A stretch of DNA of 17,832 bases from Moduliflexus sp964602655 (GCA_964602655.1 CAZRSF010000097.1:1-17832); one strand, 5' to 3'. Positions 7,433-15,956 are shown, counted from the stretch's first letter. Translations and numbers: made by a program. Notes: generated from the sequence alone by a model not told the origin.

Positions 7433-8941
7433 TCAGCCTACGGAGACGTTAAATACTTCCTGATGCATGTCTTTGTCGTCTTGTATGCGGATTTTGCGGC
7501 GATACGCTTCTTCGACGCTCTGGATAATGTCGCGCTCTTCGTTGCGGAGCATCGCCGTCACTGCCGGATGCGCTTTCACAATGATATTACCTTTTTCGGT
7601 CGTCGAGACGATACGTTGAATCGCGCCCTGAATTTCGTAACAGATGGTCTCTTCGGATTTGATGTGTCCCATCCCTTTGCAATACGGACACGGTTGATAC
7701 AGCATCTGCCGCAGACTTTCCCGCACCCGTTTCCGGGTCATCTGCACCAAGCCTAATTCCGTCAGTTCCAGGACGTTCGTCCGCGCCCGGTCATTGGTGA
7801 GTTCTTTTTCCAGCGTGCTGACGACCTTGCGTTTATTTTCCTGGCTCTCCATGTCAATGAAGTCCACGATAATAATCCCGCCGAGGTCGCGCAATCTGAC
7901 TTGCCGGGCGACTTCTTTGGCCGCTTCCAGGTTGGTTTTGACAATCGTGTCTTCCAGATTCTTTTTGCCGACGAACTTGCCGGTGTTGACATCAATTGCC
8001 ACCAACGCTTCGGCGCGGTCAATCACGAGATACCCGCCGGATTTGAGCCAAACTTTGCGCTGTAACGCTTTTTCCAATTCCGCTTCGATGCCGTAATGGT
8101 CGAAAATCGGAATATCTTTGACAAAGAGCCGAATCCGATCCACGAGATGCGGCATCGTGGCTTCGGTAAAATCCAACACTTTCTGATAATCCTCTTCGGA
8201 ATCAATGATCAATTTGTCCACTTTATTGGTGAACAAATCCCGCACCGTGCGCAGCCCCAAATCCAAATCTTCATGCACTAAGGCGGGCGCGGTGACGCCT
8301 TCGTTGCGCTGCTTGATCGTGGCCCAGAGTCGGATCAGGAATTCGATATCTGCGACCAAATCGCCTTCTTCCCGGCCTTCGCCTGCGGTACGGACGATAA
8401 AGCCGGAATTCGACGGTTTGACGGCCTTCAAAATTTTCCGCAGCCGGTTGCGTTCGCCCTGGCTCGGAATGCGCCGCGACACGCCGATATGCTCCACCGT
8501 CGGCATAAAGACGATATAGCGCCCCGGCAGCGAAATATGACATGTGACCCGCGCCCCTTTCGTGCCTAAGGGTTCTTTCGCAATCTGCACCACGACTTCC
8601 TGATCGCGCGTCAGGAGGTCTTGAATCAGCGGACGTTTGGAATGTCGTCGTTTCTTCGGCGCAGGTTCCTGCTCGACTTCTTCATCGCCGAAGTCCGTAT
8701 CGTCGTCTTCCAAATTATCATACACGTCCGTTACATACAGGAACGCATCTTTTTTCAGGCCGATGTCCACGAAGGCGGCTTGCATTCCCGGTAAAACTTT
8801 TGTGACCCGCCCGCGGTAAATATTGCCGACAATCCCGCGATGCTTCCTGCGTTCGATGTTCAGTTCCGCAACCAGGTCATTTTCCAATAGCGCGACTCGA
8901 ATTTGCTGCGGAGTCGAATTGATAATAATTTGTTGTGACAT
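7433..8941 (-). CDS. rng: Ribonuclease G/E family endoribonuclease
   Basis: A 502-residue cytoplasmic endoribonuclease that cuts AU-rich single-stranded RNA in rRNA maturation and mRNA turnover. The N-terminal S1 domain (GNIYRGRVTKVLPGMQAAFVD, about 38-58) is interrupted by an acidic then basic insertion at about 76-105. The catalytic Mg-binding aspartates are D317 in AIDVNTG and D360 in IVDFIDM, the same 43-residue spacing as D303/D346 of E. coli RNase E. The zinc-link CPYC is C418/C421. Its length matches RNase G (E. coli 489), and there is no long RNase E scaffold tail. AGGAAGGGG lies just before the ATG. It follows the radical SAM/DUF2344 gene after a long 490-base spacer, so a separate promoter or a processed leader is likely. 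Confidence 0.95.
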   Translation of the reverse strand: MSQQIIINSTPQQIRVALLENDLVAELNIERRKHRGIVGNIYRGRVTKVLPGMQAAFVDIGLKKDAFLYVTDVYDNLEDDDTDFGDEEVEQEPAPKKRRHSKRPLIQDLLTRDQEVVVQIAKEPLGTKGARVTCHISLPGRYIVFMPTVEHIGVSRRIPSQGERNRLRKILKAVKPSNSGFIVRTAGEGREEGDLVADIEFLIRLWATIKQRNEGVTAPALVHEDLDLGLRTVRDLFTNKVDKLIIDSEEDYQKVLDFTEATMPHLVDRIRLFVKDIPIFDHYGIEAELEKALQRKVWLKSGGYLVIDRAEALVAIDVNTGKFVGKKNLEDTIVKTNLEAAKEVARQVRLRDLGGIIIVDFIDMESQENKRKVVSTLEKELTNDRARTNVLELTELGLVQMTRKRVRESLRQMLYQPCPYCKGMGHIKSEETICYEIQGAIQRIVSTTEKGNIIVKAHPAVTAMLRNEERDIIQSVEEAYRRKIRIQDDKDMHQEVFNVSVG

Positions 8942-9432
8942 GTGTCCCCTTCCTGTTTTCGAAAGAGTGCCACAGTATTCGCGGTCATCTGATACGCGCT
9001 ATTCGTGTCGAAAAGCGTTGATGTCGCAATCTCTTGAGCGTGGTAAAAAGACACGCGGCAAGGCATCATCGTTGCGGCGGACATGTCTCTGTTTTTCACG
9101 ACATGCAGGCACAACGAATCGCAACAGCGGAAACGTCGAAGAATCGTGACCATCAGTAACGTCATACACAATGTGATCATTCATGTCTCCTTGTCAAACA
9201 CATCTTGCCGTACCAATACAGCGTTATTCATCGGGTGACTCAGACATTTCTGTCTGTGGCGACAGGCAAGAATGCCTGTCCCTCCGGCGCATCAAATGTG
9301 CCATGTTGCTGAATACTGCTGTATCATCTTCACAACGCTGCGTGAAATCCCAGATGCCAGAACAGCGCTTTTTTCCGAACGCGCGCTCAGTACACCTCAA
9401 ATACTATACACCTTCGAACTGACTTTTGCGCG
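8942..9432. other. Long gene-free spacer upstream of rng
   Basis: 491 bases between two minus-strand genes. It contains a tandem double hairpin at 9241-9280. Several short frames run through it. One minus-strand frame starting at 9180 has AAGGAG six bases upstream but overlaps the rng start out of frame and encodes no recognisable protein. A TTGACA on the minus strand (9190-9195) has no good -10 at normal distance. It most likely serves as the rng 5' leader plus repeat; I see no tRNA or known small RNA. Confidence 0.5.
9241..9280. repeat. Tandem double-hairpin (REP/BIME-like)
   Basis: CAGACA-TTTC-TGTCTG, four bases, then GACAGGCA-AGAA-TGCCTGTC. The two stems are diverged versions of one palindromic unit (ACAGRCA...TGYCTGT). 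Similar ACAGGCA...TGCCTGT palindromes are common dispersed elements in bacterial spacers (recollection). It lies in the rng upstream spacer. Confidence 0.75.
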
Positions 9433-11988
9433 TCAAACACAACTGACGCGGACAAATCTGAAATCCAACATCACATCGCGCGAAATCGCGCAGACAAACT
9501 CAAGAACTTCTTCCGGCTTCATCAGGGAATTCTCCTGGACGCGCAACGTCATTTCGACGCCCGGTCCGTTCCCTTCGTCGGCAAGAAGCGTTAACAATTC
9601 GATAAACGGTTTGATATCCACCGGCTCTGTGCGGCGCTTGAAGTGTTCGACCTGAAAGACGGCTTGTCTCTCGAACTCCGCGAGACATCGCGCAAAATAG
9701 TCGGAAGAATAGCCGCGCTCGACCAACGCGCGCGGCGAAAAAACTTGAAATGTAAATCGTGTCAAACTGGCGGACAGCGACGGCGCTTTCACATCAACCG
9801 CATACGCCTCAATCAGGCGAATTTCCTGGGGAAGCGCGCCATTCATCTGTCCAACGAAATCTTCAGCCTCAAGCGGCTGCGTGAAAAAAAAGTCCGCCAA
9901 CTCCCGCAATCCTTCTGTCCCGACTGGCAGCGCGGGACCAAAGGCAATCTGCGGCAGCGGATGATAACCTTGTGAAAATGCAATCGGCATGTTGACCCGC
10001 CCTAATGCGCGTTGAAACATCCGCACCACTTCCAAATGCGAGAGAAAACGGAGCAGGCCGGTTTTGGTATAGACCGCTCTGAGACGATACGCTTTGGCTT
10101 GAGATTCCTGTTTCTCAGCGATTGGCGCAATTTCCGGCGGCTCCTGTGTCGCATTCTCCGGGCTTTCTACCACGCGAATATCATCGCGGCAAACTCCGCA
10201 TCGCCGACAATGCGCGTGACATGGCGGAGTCCCCTCGCTGGAGAGCGCCTTCAAGCGTTCTTCCCACAGATATTCCGTCGCGATCCCGCTGTCGAGATGC
10301 TGCCAGGGCAAAATTTCCCGTTCCTCGCGCTCCCGAAGATACTGCTCCGGGTTGACGTTGGTTCGGGCAAATACGTCGCTCCATGTCGAAAAATTAAAAT
10401 GTTCTCTCCAACTGTCGAACTTGCACCCGCGCGCGTGGGCTTCCGCTAACACGCGCCCTAACCGGCGATCACCGCGAGCAAACACGCCTTCAAGATAGCT
10501 GGTGTGGACATCATGCCAGTTCAAATCCATATCTTTCGGACGCAAGCGGTGTTTCAACATATCCTGCTTACACTGTAATTCCTCGATTGAGTTCATCCGT
10601 TCCCATTGAAACGGGGTATGCGCTTTCGGCACAAACGACGAGACGGCGATATGCAGTTTCACCTTCTTTCTTGAATGGCGCTTCCCGGCCGTTCGTATCC
10701 CATACGCTAACTCAATCACACCTTCGATATCTTCATCTGTTTCTGTGGGCAGGCCAATCATGAAGTAGAGTTTCAGCAACTCCCAGCCCGCCGAAAATGC
10801 GTCTTCTGCGGTATGCAGAATATCTTCTTCGCTAATCCCTTTGTTAATCACGTTTCGCAAACGCTGTGTTCCGGCTTCCGGCGCAATGGTAAACCCGGTT
10901 TTACGCACCCGGCTGATGATGGAGGCCATTTCGCCGGTCAAGGTTTTCACGCGCATGGACGGCAGCGAGAGCGAAACCCTCGCCGCTTCGCACGTCTGCA
11001 TTAACGCCGACATCAACGGAACGATCTGCGAATAGTCGCCTGTGCTGAGCGATGACAGCGAAATTTCTTCGTAGCCGCTCTCGCGCAGCAATGAACCGGC
11101 AAGCGCCAACAAATGTTCGGACGACCGCTCGCGTTTAGGCCGATAGATGAATCCGGCCTGACAGAACCGGCATCCCCCCGGACAACCGCGCATCACTTCC
11201 AGCGTGACGCGATCGTGTACCGGTCTCAGATAGGGGACAATCGGCGCGGAAAAATACGGGACTGCGTCTAAATTTGTCTCAATCTGGCGCGAAACTCGCT
11301 CCGGCGCATTCGCAGAGATCGGAGCAATCTCCGCGATCTCGCCGGACTCCGCGTACCGCACCGCATACAACGACGGCACATATACGCCCGGAATCCGGCA
11401 CAGCGCGTTCAGCAATTCCATGCGTTCTGTTCCGCTCGCCTTCCATTCCCGGTACACCGCGACAAGCTGCGGCACAACCGTTTCACCGTCGCCGAGCACA
11501 ACAGCATCTAAAAAATCGGCTAACGGTTCGGGATTCAAGGCGCATGGTCCGCCCGCGATAATCAGCGGATGGTCGCGGCGACGCTCGGCGGCAAGTATTG
11601 GAATGCCTGCCAACGACAACAGATTGAGGATGTTCGAATAACTTAATTCATACTGTAACGTAAACCCAAGAATGTCGAATTCCGACGCTGCGCGATGAGA
11701 TTCTACGCTGAACCAGGGAATCCTCTGCGCTCGCATCAGGTCTTCCATATCATCCCAGGGCGCGTACAGACGCTCCGCCGCGACATCCGGCAGGGCGTTC
11801 AGCGCGTGATAGAGGATATGGAGTCCCAAATGCGCCATCCCGACTTCGTACGTATCGGGAAAACAGAGACCGACCGTGACGCGCATCTCGTCCCAGGGCT
11901 TTTGCACGGAATGCAACTCCCGGCCAAGATATTGGATCGGCCTGCTGACATGAGGGAGCAAAGGAAGAATCTGTTCTAACAGCATCAT
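9433..11988 (-). CDS. Fused B12-type radical SAM protein with C-terminal DUF2344 domain
   Basis: 851 residues. The N-terminal region (about 1-220) resembles the cobalamin-binding-like domain of B12-type radical SAM enzymes, with CFPDTYEVGMAHLGLHILY and IIAGGPCALNPEPLADFLD. The radical SAM barrel has CxxxCxxC at C269, C273 and C276 in MRGCPGGCRFC, then APEAGTQRLRNVINK. A second cysteine cluster (CHAHCRRCGVC, near 595-605) precedes the C-terminal DUF2344 domain (about 632-851: LRFLSHLEVVRMFQRAL, FSQGYHPLPQIAFGPALPVG). This matches the known TIGR03960 plus TIGR03936 fusion, a conserved family of unknown reaction, often next to rng and rodA as here. The C-terminal domain resembles RNA-modification partners, so an RNA or ribosome role is plausible but inferred. 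The start lies after AAAGGT; a second ATG follows immediately. Confidence 0.93.
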   Translation of the reverse strand: MMLLEQILPLLPHVSRPIQYLGRELHSVQKPWDEMRVTVGLCFPDTYEVGMAHLGLHILYHALNALPDVAAERLYAPWDDMEDLMRAQRIPWFSVESHRAASEFDILGFTLQYELSYSNILNLLSLAGIPILAAERRRDHPLIIAGGPCALNPEPLADFLDAVVLGDGETVVPQLVAVYREWKASGTERMELLNALCRIPGVYVPSLYAVRYAESGEIAEIAPISANAPERVSRQIETNLDAVPYFSAPIVPYLRPVHDRVTLEVMRGCPGGCRFCQAGFIYRPKRERSSEHLLALAGSLLRESGYEEISLSSLSTGDYSQIVPLMSALMQTCEAARVSLSLPSMRVKTLTGEMASIISRVRKTGFTIAPEAGTQRLRNVINKGISEEDILHTAEDAFSAGWELLKLYFMIGLPTETDEDIEGVIELAYGIRTAGKRHSRKKVKLHIAVSSFVPKAHTPFQWERMNSIEELQCKQDMLKHRLRPKDMDLNWHDVHTSYLEGVFARGDRRLGRVLAEAHARGCKFDSWREHFNFSTWSDVFARTNVNPEQYLREREEREILPWQHLDSGIATEYLWEERLKALSSEGTPPCHAHCRRCGVCRDDIRVVESPENATQEPPEIAPIAEKQESQAKAYRLRAVYTKTGLLRFLSHLEVVRMFQRALGRVNMPIAFSQGYHPLPQIAFGPALPVGTEGLRELADFFFTQPLEAEDFVGQMNGALPQEIRLIEAYAVDVKAPSLSASLTRFTFQVFSPRALVERGYSSDYFARCLAEFERQAVFQVEHFKRRTEPVDIKPFIELLTLLADEGNGPGVEMTLRVQENSLMKPEEVLEFVCAISRDVMLDFRFVRVSCV

Positions 11989-12008
11989 GCTACCTTTGAA
12001 AATTGTAT

Positions 12009-12051
12009 GTCGAAACTGTGTTTCGACGTGGGCGAAACAACAGTTTCGCCC
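12009..12051. repeat. Tandem double-hairpin (REP/BIME-like)
   Basis: GTCGAAAC-TGT-GTTTCGAC (12009-12027), two bases, then GGGCGAAAC-AACA-GTTTCGCCC (12030-12051). Both stems share the core CGAAAC/GTTTCG, so they are diverged copies of one unit. It fills most of the 87-base spacer between rodA and the radical SAM fusion. Neither hairpin is followed by a clean T-run on the minus strand, so strong termination is not expected; a role in mRNA stability is possible. Confidence 0.75.
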
Positions 12052-12075
12052 TACGATATTGTTTCTGAAGTCGTC

Positions 12076-13170
12076 CTAAAAATCGTACCGACGATAACTG
12101 ACGTTCAATAAGACCCCTAAAAGAATCGAGGTTGAAAACACCGAAGACCCGCCATAACTCATAAACGGCAATGTCAGGCCGGTAACGGGCATAATGCCGG
12201 TGGTGACGCCAAGATTGACAAACAATTGCACCATAAAGACGGTCACAACGCCGACCGCCATGAGTCGTCCTAATTTATCTTTGGCCTTCGAGGCGATGCT
12301 CAGACCTTTCAAAATAATGATAAGATAGGCCATCAGCAGTAAGAACGAGCCGACAAAGCCGAATTCTTCGCTGAAGACAGAGAAGATAAAGTCGGTAAAC
12401 TGTTCCGGCAGAAAGTTGAGTTGGCTTTGTGTGCCCTTCATATAGCCTTTGCCCCAGAAACCGCCCGAACCGATGGCGATTTTGGATTGAATGACGTGAT
12501 ACCCCGAACCGAGCGGATCGCTGTCGGGATTCATAAATGAAATCAGGCGTTCTTTCTGATACGGCTTTAAATGCAGCCAGGTCGGATAGATCGATAAGGC
12601 TCCCAATACGATCAGCGTGATAATATATTTTTTGTCAATCCCTGCCACAAAGATAATCGCGGCAAAAATCGGGATTTGAACAATTGACATGCCTAAATCA
12701 GGCTCTTTCAAAATTAACGCGACCGGCAGCCCTAATACCATGGCCGCAACAAGTAAATCGCCGACAAATACCGTTTCTTTTTTCTTATCGGCAAAATACT
12801 TCGAAAAGACAAGAATCAGCGCAAATTTGGTCATTTCCGACGGCTGAAGCGTCATCGGGCCAATTTTGATCCAGCGCGTCGCCCCCATAATTGTCTGGCC
12901 GACTCCCGGAATCAAGACAGCCACCAAGCCTCCGATGACCGCAAGATAGACGGGATACGCTAATGCGCTGATCAGATGGTAATCAATGCTGGTCACAACA
13001 ATGACAATGATCGCTCCGATCGCAAACCATGCCATCTGCTTGATCATCCTCTCATCGGCTTCCGGCGAACTGGCCGAGAGGCTATGAATCGTGAGCAGAC
13101 TGGCGAACGCTAAGAACGCGACGGCCAAAATGATTGACCACTCTAATTTTTCATAAAACGGACGCGCCAT
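12076..13170 (-). CDS. rodA: Rod-shape SEDS peptidoglycan glycosyltransferase RodA
   Basis: A 364-residue polytopic membrane protein with about ten hydrophobic segments. It polymerises lipid II glycan strands during cell elongation together with PBP2. The extracytoplasmic loop has FLPEQFTDFIFSVFSEEFG, whose D260 is the position essential in RodA and FtsW (E. coli RodA D262). QPSEMTKFALI and LKEPDLGMS are further SEDS signatures, and the C-terminus has the LPFMSYGGSS motif. It starts 16 bases after the mrdA stop, with GAGGAA at 13179-13184 as ribosome binding site, so it is clearly co-transcribed with its cognate transpeptidase. The mrdA pairing favours RodA over FtsW. Confidence 0.96.
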   Translation of the reverse strand: MARPFYEKLEWSIILAVAFLAFASLLTIHSLSASSPEADERMIKQMAWFAIGAIIVIVVTSIDYHLISALAYPVYLAVIGGLVAVLIPGVGQTIMGATRWIKIGPMTLQPSEMTKFALILVFSKYFADKKKETVFVGDLLVAAMVLGLPVALILKEPDLGMSIVQIPIFAAIIFVAGIDKKYIITLIVLGALSIYPTWLHLKPYQKERLISFMNPDSDPLGSGYHVIQSKIAIGSGGFWGKGYMKGTQSQLNFLPEQFTDFIFSVFSEEFGFVGSFLLLMAYLIIILKGLSIASKAKDKLGRLMAVGVVTVFMVQLFVNLGVTTGIMPVTGLTLPFMSYGGSSVFSTSILLGVLLNVSYRRYDF

Positions 13171-13186
13171 ACGGCTTGTTCCTCAC

Positions 13187-15079
13187 TTAGTCTTCCAGCG
13201 TGTCTAATTCTGCCGGTTCGACGACTTTTTGGTCCACTAATAATTCCTGCGGCGTGAACAGGCGTTCATAAATGTATTTTGCCACTGGCGCAGCGGCCTT
13301 CGCGCCGCCCATGCCATGTTCGACGATAATCGCCATCGCAATTTCCGGTTTTTCCGCCGGGGCAAAACTAATAAACCAGCCATGATCGCGGAACTTCTCC
13401 GGGAGATTTTCCGGATTGCCGCGCTGTAATTTGATGACTTGCGCCGTTCCGGTTTTTCCCGCAAACTCGAACGTTTTGATTTGCGACCCGCGCCCCGTGC
13501 CTTTCGTGCCGTTGACGACCATCCACATGCCTTCTCGAATCACGCTGAAGTATTTTTCGTCAATCGGGACTTTGCGCGCGACCGTTGGCTCGAATTCTTT
13601 GATAATTTGTCCGTCCGGTCGAACAATTTTTTTGATTAACTGCGGTTTATAGAGCGTTCCGCCATTGGCAATCACGGAGGTCATCATGGCGAGTTGCAGC
13701 GGTGTCGTCGCCACGAACCCCTGTCCGATTGCGGCGTCCATGGTTTCCGACGGATACCATTTATCGCCGATGGCTTCCTGTTTCCACTCGCGCGTGGGAA
13801 TCAACCCGGGTTCTTCATTCGGCAATTCGATGCCGCTTTTTGCGCCGAGTCCGAAACTGAAGGCATAGCGGGCTAATTCGTCAATCCCAAGTTCCAGCCC
13901 ATTGCGATAAAAAAAGACGTTGCACGATTGTTCGATGGCTTGTTTGATATTGACGTACCCATGTCCACCAGCTTTCCAGCAGCGTTTGGTCGTATTGGCC
14001 AAACTGACATGTCCAGAGCAATGCGAGGCGGATCCGCTGCTGACGATTCGATTTTGCAGCAGTGCCGCGCCAATCATCGGCTTAAACGTCGATCCCGGCG
14101 CGTAATGACTTTGAATGGCCTTATTTTGCAACGGCTTATCGGGGTTTTTAATCAATGCTTTCCAGTCGTCGCTGGAGATGCCGCCGGAAAAGAGGTTCGG
14201 ATTGAAGCCGGGATGGCTGACCATCGCGAGAATATGCCCGTTGCGCGGGTCAACTGCCACAATGGCGCCGGTTTTATCGCCTAACGCTTCTTCCGCAATC
14301 AATTGGATATGCAGATTGAGCGTCAGCATGACGTTATTGCCGGGCGCTGGATTTTTCTGGCTGAGCGTTTCCAATTCGCGCCCATACGCATTCACTTCGA
14401 TCTGTTTGCCGCCGGGTTTGCCATTCAAATACAAGTTGAGTGTCTGTTCGATGCCGCTCTTCCCGATGAGGTCCCCCTGAACGGCGTCGGGATTGCTCAC
14501 CCTATCTTTTAATTCTTTTTCGTTGATTTCCCCCAAATACCCGACAACATGGCAAACACCGGAATCATAGATGCTATACCGCAACGGCTCGACTTCGACC
14601 ATCACGCCGGGGAGTTCGATTTTATGCTCTTCCAGATAGGCGACGGTTTTTAAACTGACATCGCGATAAATCAGGGTTGGTTCGAATTTGGGGCGCGTAG
14701 ATTTTTTGATTTTTTCTAAAATCTCTTCTTTGGAAATGGGGAGCAACTCGTCCAAACGCGCCACAATCGGCTCGAAATCTTTGCCTTTTCCGTCAGCTTT
14801 TTCCGGCACGTCTTCGCGGATCAGATAGACGTTAAAACTCGGACGGTTACGCACTAAGGCAAAGCCGTCGGCATCGCTGATAATTCCGCGCGGCGCTTTG
14901 ACGCGCAAGAGCCGAATTCGATTCTCTTCCGATTTTTTCAGGAATTGTTCGCCTTGAATGATTTGCAGGTACCAGAGCCGCCCTGTTAAGATGGCAAACA
15001 GCAGCAACACCACGCCGGCATAGATCGTCAGGCGAAGTTTGATAATAGCAGCGCTACGATGATGAAGCTGTTGATGCAT
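13187..15079 (-). CDS. mrdA: Penicillin-binding protein 2, elongasome transpeptidase
   Basis: A 630-residue class B PBP that cross-links peptidoglycan during elongation. A short cytoplasmic N-terminus and one transmembrane helix (about 13-36) are followed by the pedestal/dimerisation domain (RGIISDADG, VGYLGEI, GKSGIEQ). The transpeptidase domain has all three active-site motifs: S330-T-F-K333, S385-C-N387 and K542-TGTAQ. The length is normal for PBP2. It is first in the minus-strand run with rodA. The ATG at 15079 has no obvious Shine-Dalgarno and the frame is closed a few codons upstream, so the start is fixed but probably weakly initiated. A C-rich repeat lies about 45 bases upstream. No mreBCD genes precede it. 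Confidence 0.96.
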   Translation of the reverse strand: MHQQLHHRSAAIIKLRLTIYAGVVLLLFAILTGRLWYLQIIQGEQFLKKSEENRIRLLRVKAPRGIISDADGFALVRNRPSFNVYLIREDVPEKADGKGKDFEPIVARLDELLPISKEEILEKIKKSTRPKFEPTLIYRDVSLKTVAYLEEHKIELPGVMVEVEPLRYSIYDSGVCHVVGYLGEINEKELKDRVSNPDAVQGDLIGKSGIEQTLNLYLNGKPGGKQIEVNAYGRELETLSQKNPAPGNNVMLTLNLHIQLIAEEALGDKTGAIVAVDPRNGHILAMVSHPGFNPNLFSGGISSDDWKALIKNPDKPLQNKAIQSHYAPGSTFKPMIGAALLQNRIVSSGSASHCSGHVSLANTTKRCWKAGGHGYVNIKQAIEQSCNVFFYRNGLELGIDELARYAFSFGLGAKSGIELPNEEPGLIPTREWKQEAIGDKWYPSETMDAAIGQGFVATTPLQLAMMTSVIANGGTLYKPQLIKKIVRPDGQIIKEFEPTVARKVPIDEKYFSVIREGMWMVVNGTKGTGRGSQIKTFEFAGKTGTAQVIKLQRGNPENLPEKFRDHGWFISFAPAEKPEIAMAIIVEHGMGGAKAAAPVAKYIYERLFTPQELLVDQKVVEPAELDTLED

Positions 15080-15123
15080 ACAACATACACATTATCGGAA
15101 ATAAAAAAATCATGTTCCGAATG

Positions 15124-15153
15124 TCCCTTCCCAGGAGGCAAGGGGTGGGTTAA
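15124..15153 (-). repeat. C-rich dispersed palindromic repeat, copy B
   Basis: Reverse complement reads AACCCACCCC, then TTGCC, TCCTGGGA and AGGGA, the same plan as copy A at 67-100. It lies about 45 bases upstream of the mrdA start, in the spacer between divergent genes, so it would be in the mrdA leader. Confidence 0.65.
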
Positions 15154-15236
15154 TCCTTCTTTTCGATAATGTCTGATTTCGGTTCGTACACAGTGAACGT
15201 CTTACATAAAAGATTTCGAGGAGAACAATGGAATCA

Positions 15237-15250
15237 TGACATTTTTGTCA
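15237..15250. promoter_or_regulatory. Small inverted repeat at a TTGACA in the divergent spacer
   Basis: TGACA-TTTT-TGTCA, perfect 5-bp arms. On the minus strand the same bases give a consensus-like -35 TTGACA (15246-15251) facing mrdA, but the -10 at normal spacing (TTGTTC) is poor. A second TTGACA (15310-15315) faces the DUF4911-like gene and also lacks a good -10. Operator function is only a possibility. Confidence 0.25.
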
Positions 15251-15346
15251 AGCGTTTTTCTCGCATCCTGTTCGCACGGCGTTCTCTTGCGAAATCCGGC
15301 TGAATTTTATTGACAAACCGCGTCATCTTTTTTTGTGGTAACGCAC

Positions 15347-15583
15347 ATGGACACGATAACGTATCGAGGCGTGATGGACGGCAGCCAAATCGGGTATCTG
15401 AACAGTATTATAGACAGCTATGACGGCATTGCGGCTGTTAGGACGATGAACGGCCCCGCTGGCCTGATCGAACTCTGGATTGCGCCAGCGTTCGAATCAT
15501 TGGTTAATGCGATTATGCGCGACGTTGCCGATGAAATCGGCTTGCAATCGTATGAAAAAGCGGAATGCCGCCTCAGCGATTAG
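15347..15583 (+). CDS. Small DUF4911-like protein of unknown function
   Basis: 78 residues from the ATG; a GTG four codons upstream (15335) is the alternative and neither has a clear Shine-Dalgarno. The sequence has IGYLNSIIDSYDGIAAVRT followed by GLIELWIAP, which I recognise as the pattern of the short uncharacterised DUF4911 family (about 70-80 residues, whole protein). The alternation of strands and helices suggests one compact alpha/beta fold; there are no membrane segments or signal peptide. It is divergent from mrdA and converges on the receiver gene, its TAG overlapping that gene's TAA by three bases (15580-15583). Its function is unknown; position next to the elongation cluster is suggestive only. 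Confidence 0.7.
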   Translation: MDTITYRGVMDGSQIGYLNSIIDSYDGIAAVRTMNGPAGLIELWIAPAFESLVNAIMRDVADEIGLQSYEKAECRLSD

Positions 15584-15945
15584 TCGGCAAAAATCGCGTT
15601 GACTTTTTCCACGACTTTAATCGGGCTGAACGGCTTCGACATATATTCGTTCGCCTTGATCTTTTTCTTTTCCTCTTCGTCTAATTCCACGCCGCGAGCG
15701 GTGAGAATAATCACATGAATGTGCTGTAATTCCGGGTCATTCTTAATTTCCCGGCAGACTTCATAGCCGTTTTTTTTCGGCATCATCACATCCAGGAAGA
15801 TCAAATCCGGCTTTTCCTGTTTGGCCATGCGCAAGCCTTCATCGCCATTCGGAGCGGTCAGCACATCATAGCCGTTTTTTTTCAAGACAAACATCAATGG
15901 CCTGACAATCGAAGGCTCGTCATCAACTACCAGAATTCGTCGCAT
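15580..15945 (-). CDS. Stand-alone CheY-like response regulator
   Basis: A 121-residue single receiver domain with no output domain. The acidic pocket is D8-D9, the phosphoacceptor is D52 in FLDVMMP, and T82, Y101 and K104 complete the switch residues, so it should be phosphorylatable. It follows the GAF/PP2C phosphatase gene by 44 bases containing a C-rich repeat, with AAAGGA just before the ATG, so the two are probably one transcript. No histidine kinase is in the window. It may act as a phospho-dependent binding partner in the same pathway as the phosphatase (inference). Its stop codon overlaps that of the converging small gene. Confidence 0.95.
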   Translation of the reverse strand: MRRILVVDDEPSIVRPLMFVLKKNGYDVLTAPNGDEGLRMAKQEKPDLIFLDVMMPKKNGYEVCREIKNDPELQHIHVIILTARGVELDEEEKKKIKANEYMSKPFSPIKVVEKVNAIFAD

Positions 15946-15956
15946 ATATCCTTTCC

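Noticed and set aside
8860..9180. 106-codon minus-strand frame in the rng leader
   Set aside because: It has a good upstream AAGGAG but no recognisable protein features and overlaps the rng start out of frame; kept only as a possible regulatory upstream frame.
9190..9195. TTGACA on the minus strand as an rng promoter
   Set aside because: The bases at 17-18 spacing (ACATTG or CATTGT) do not resemble a -10 element.
9183..9422. 79-codon plus-strand frame in the long spacer
   Set aside because: It translates the tandem hairpin repeat, and there is no ribosome binding site or similarity.
15310..15338. Sigma-70 promoter for the DUF4911-like gene
   Set aside because: TTGACA is perfect but the -10 at 17 bases (TTGTGG) is not credible, and nearby spacings are no better.
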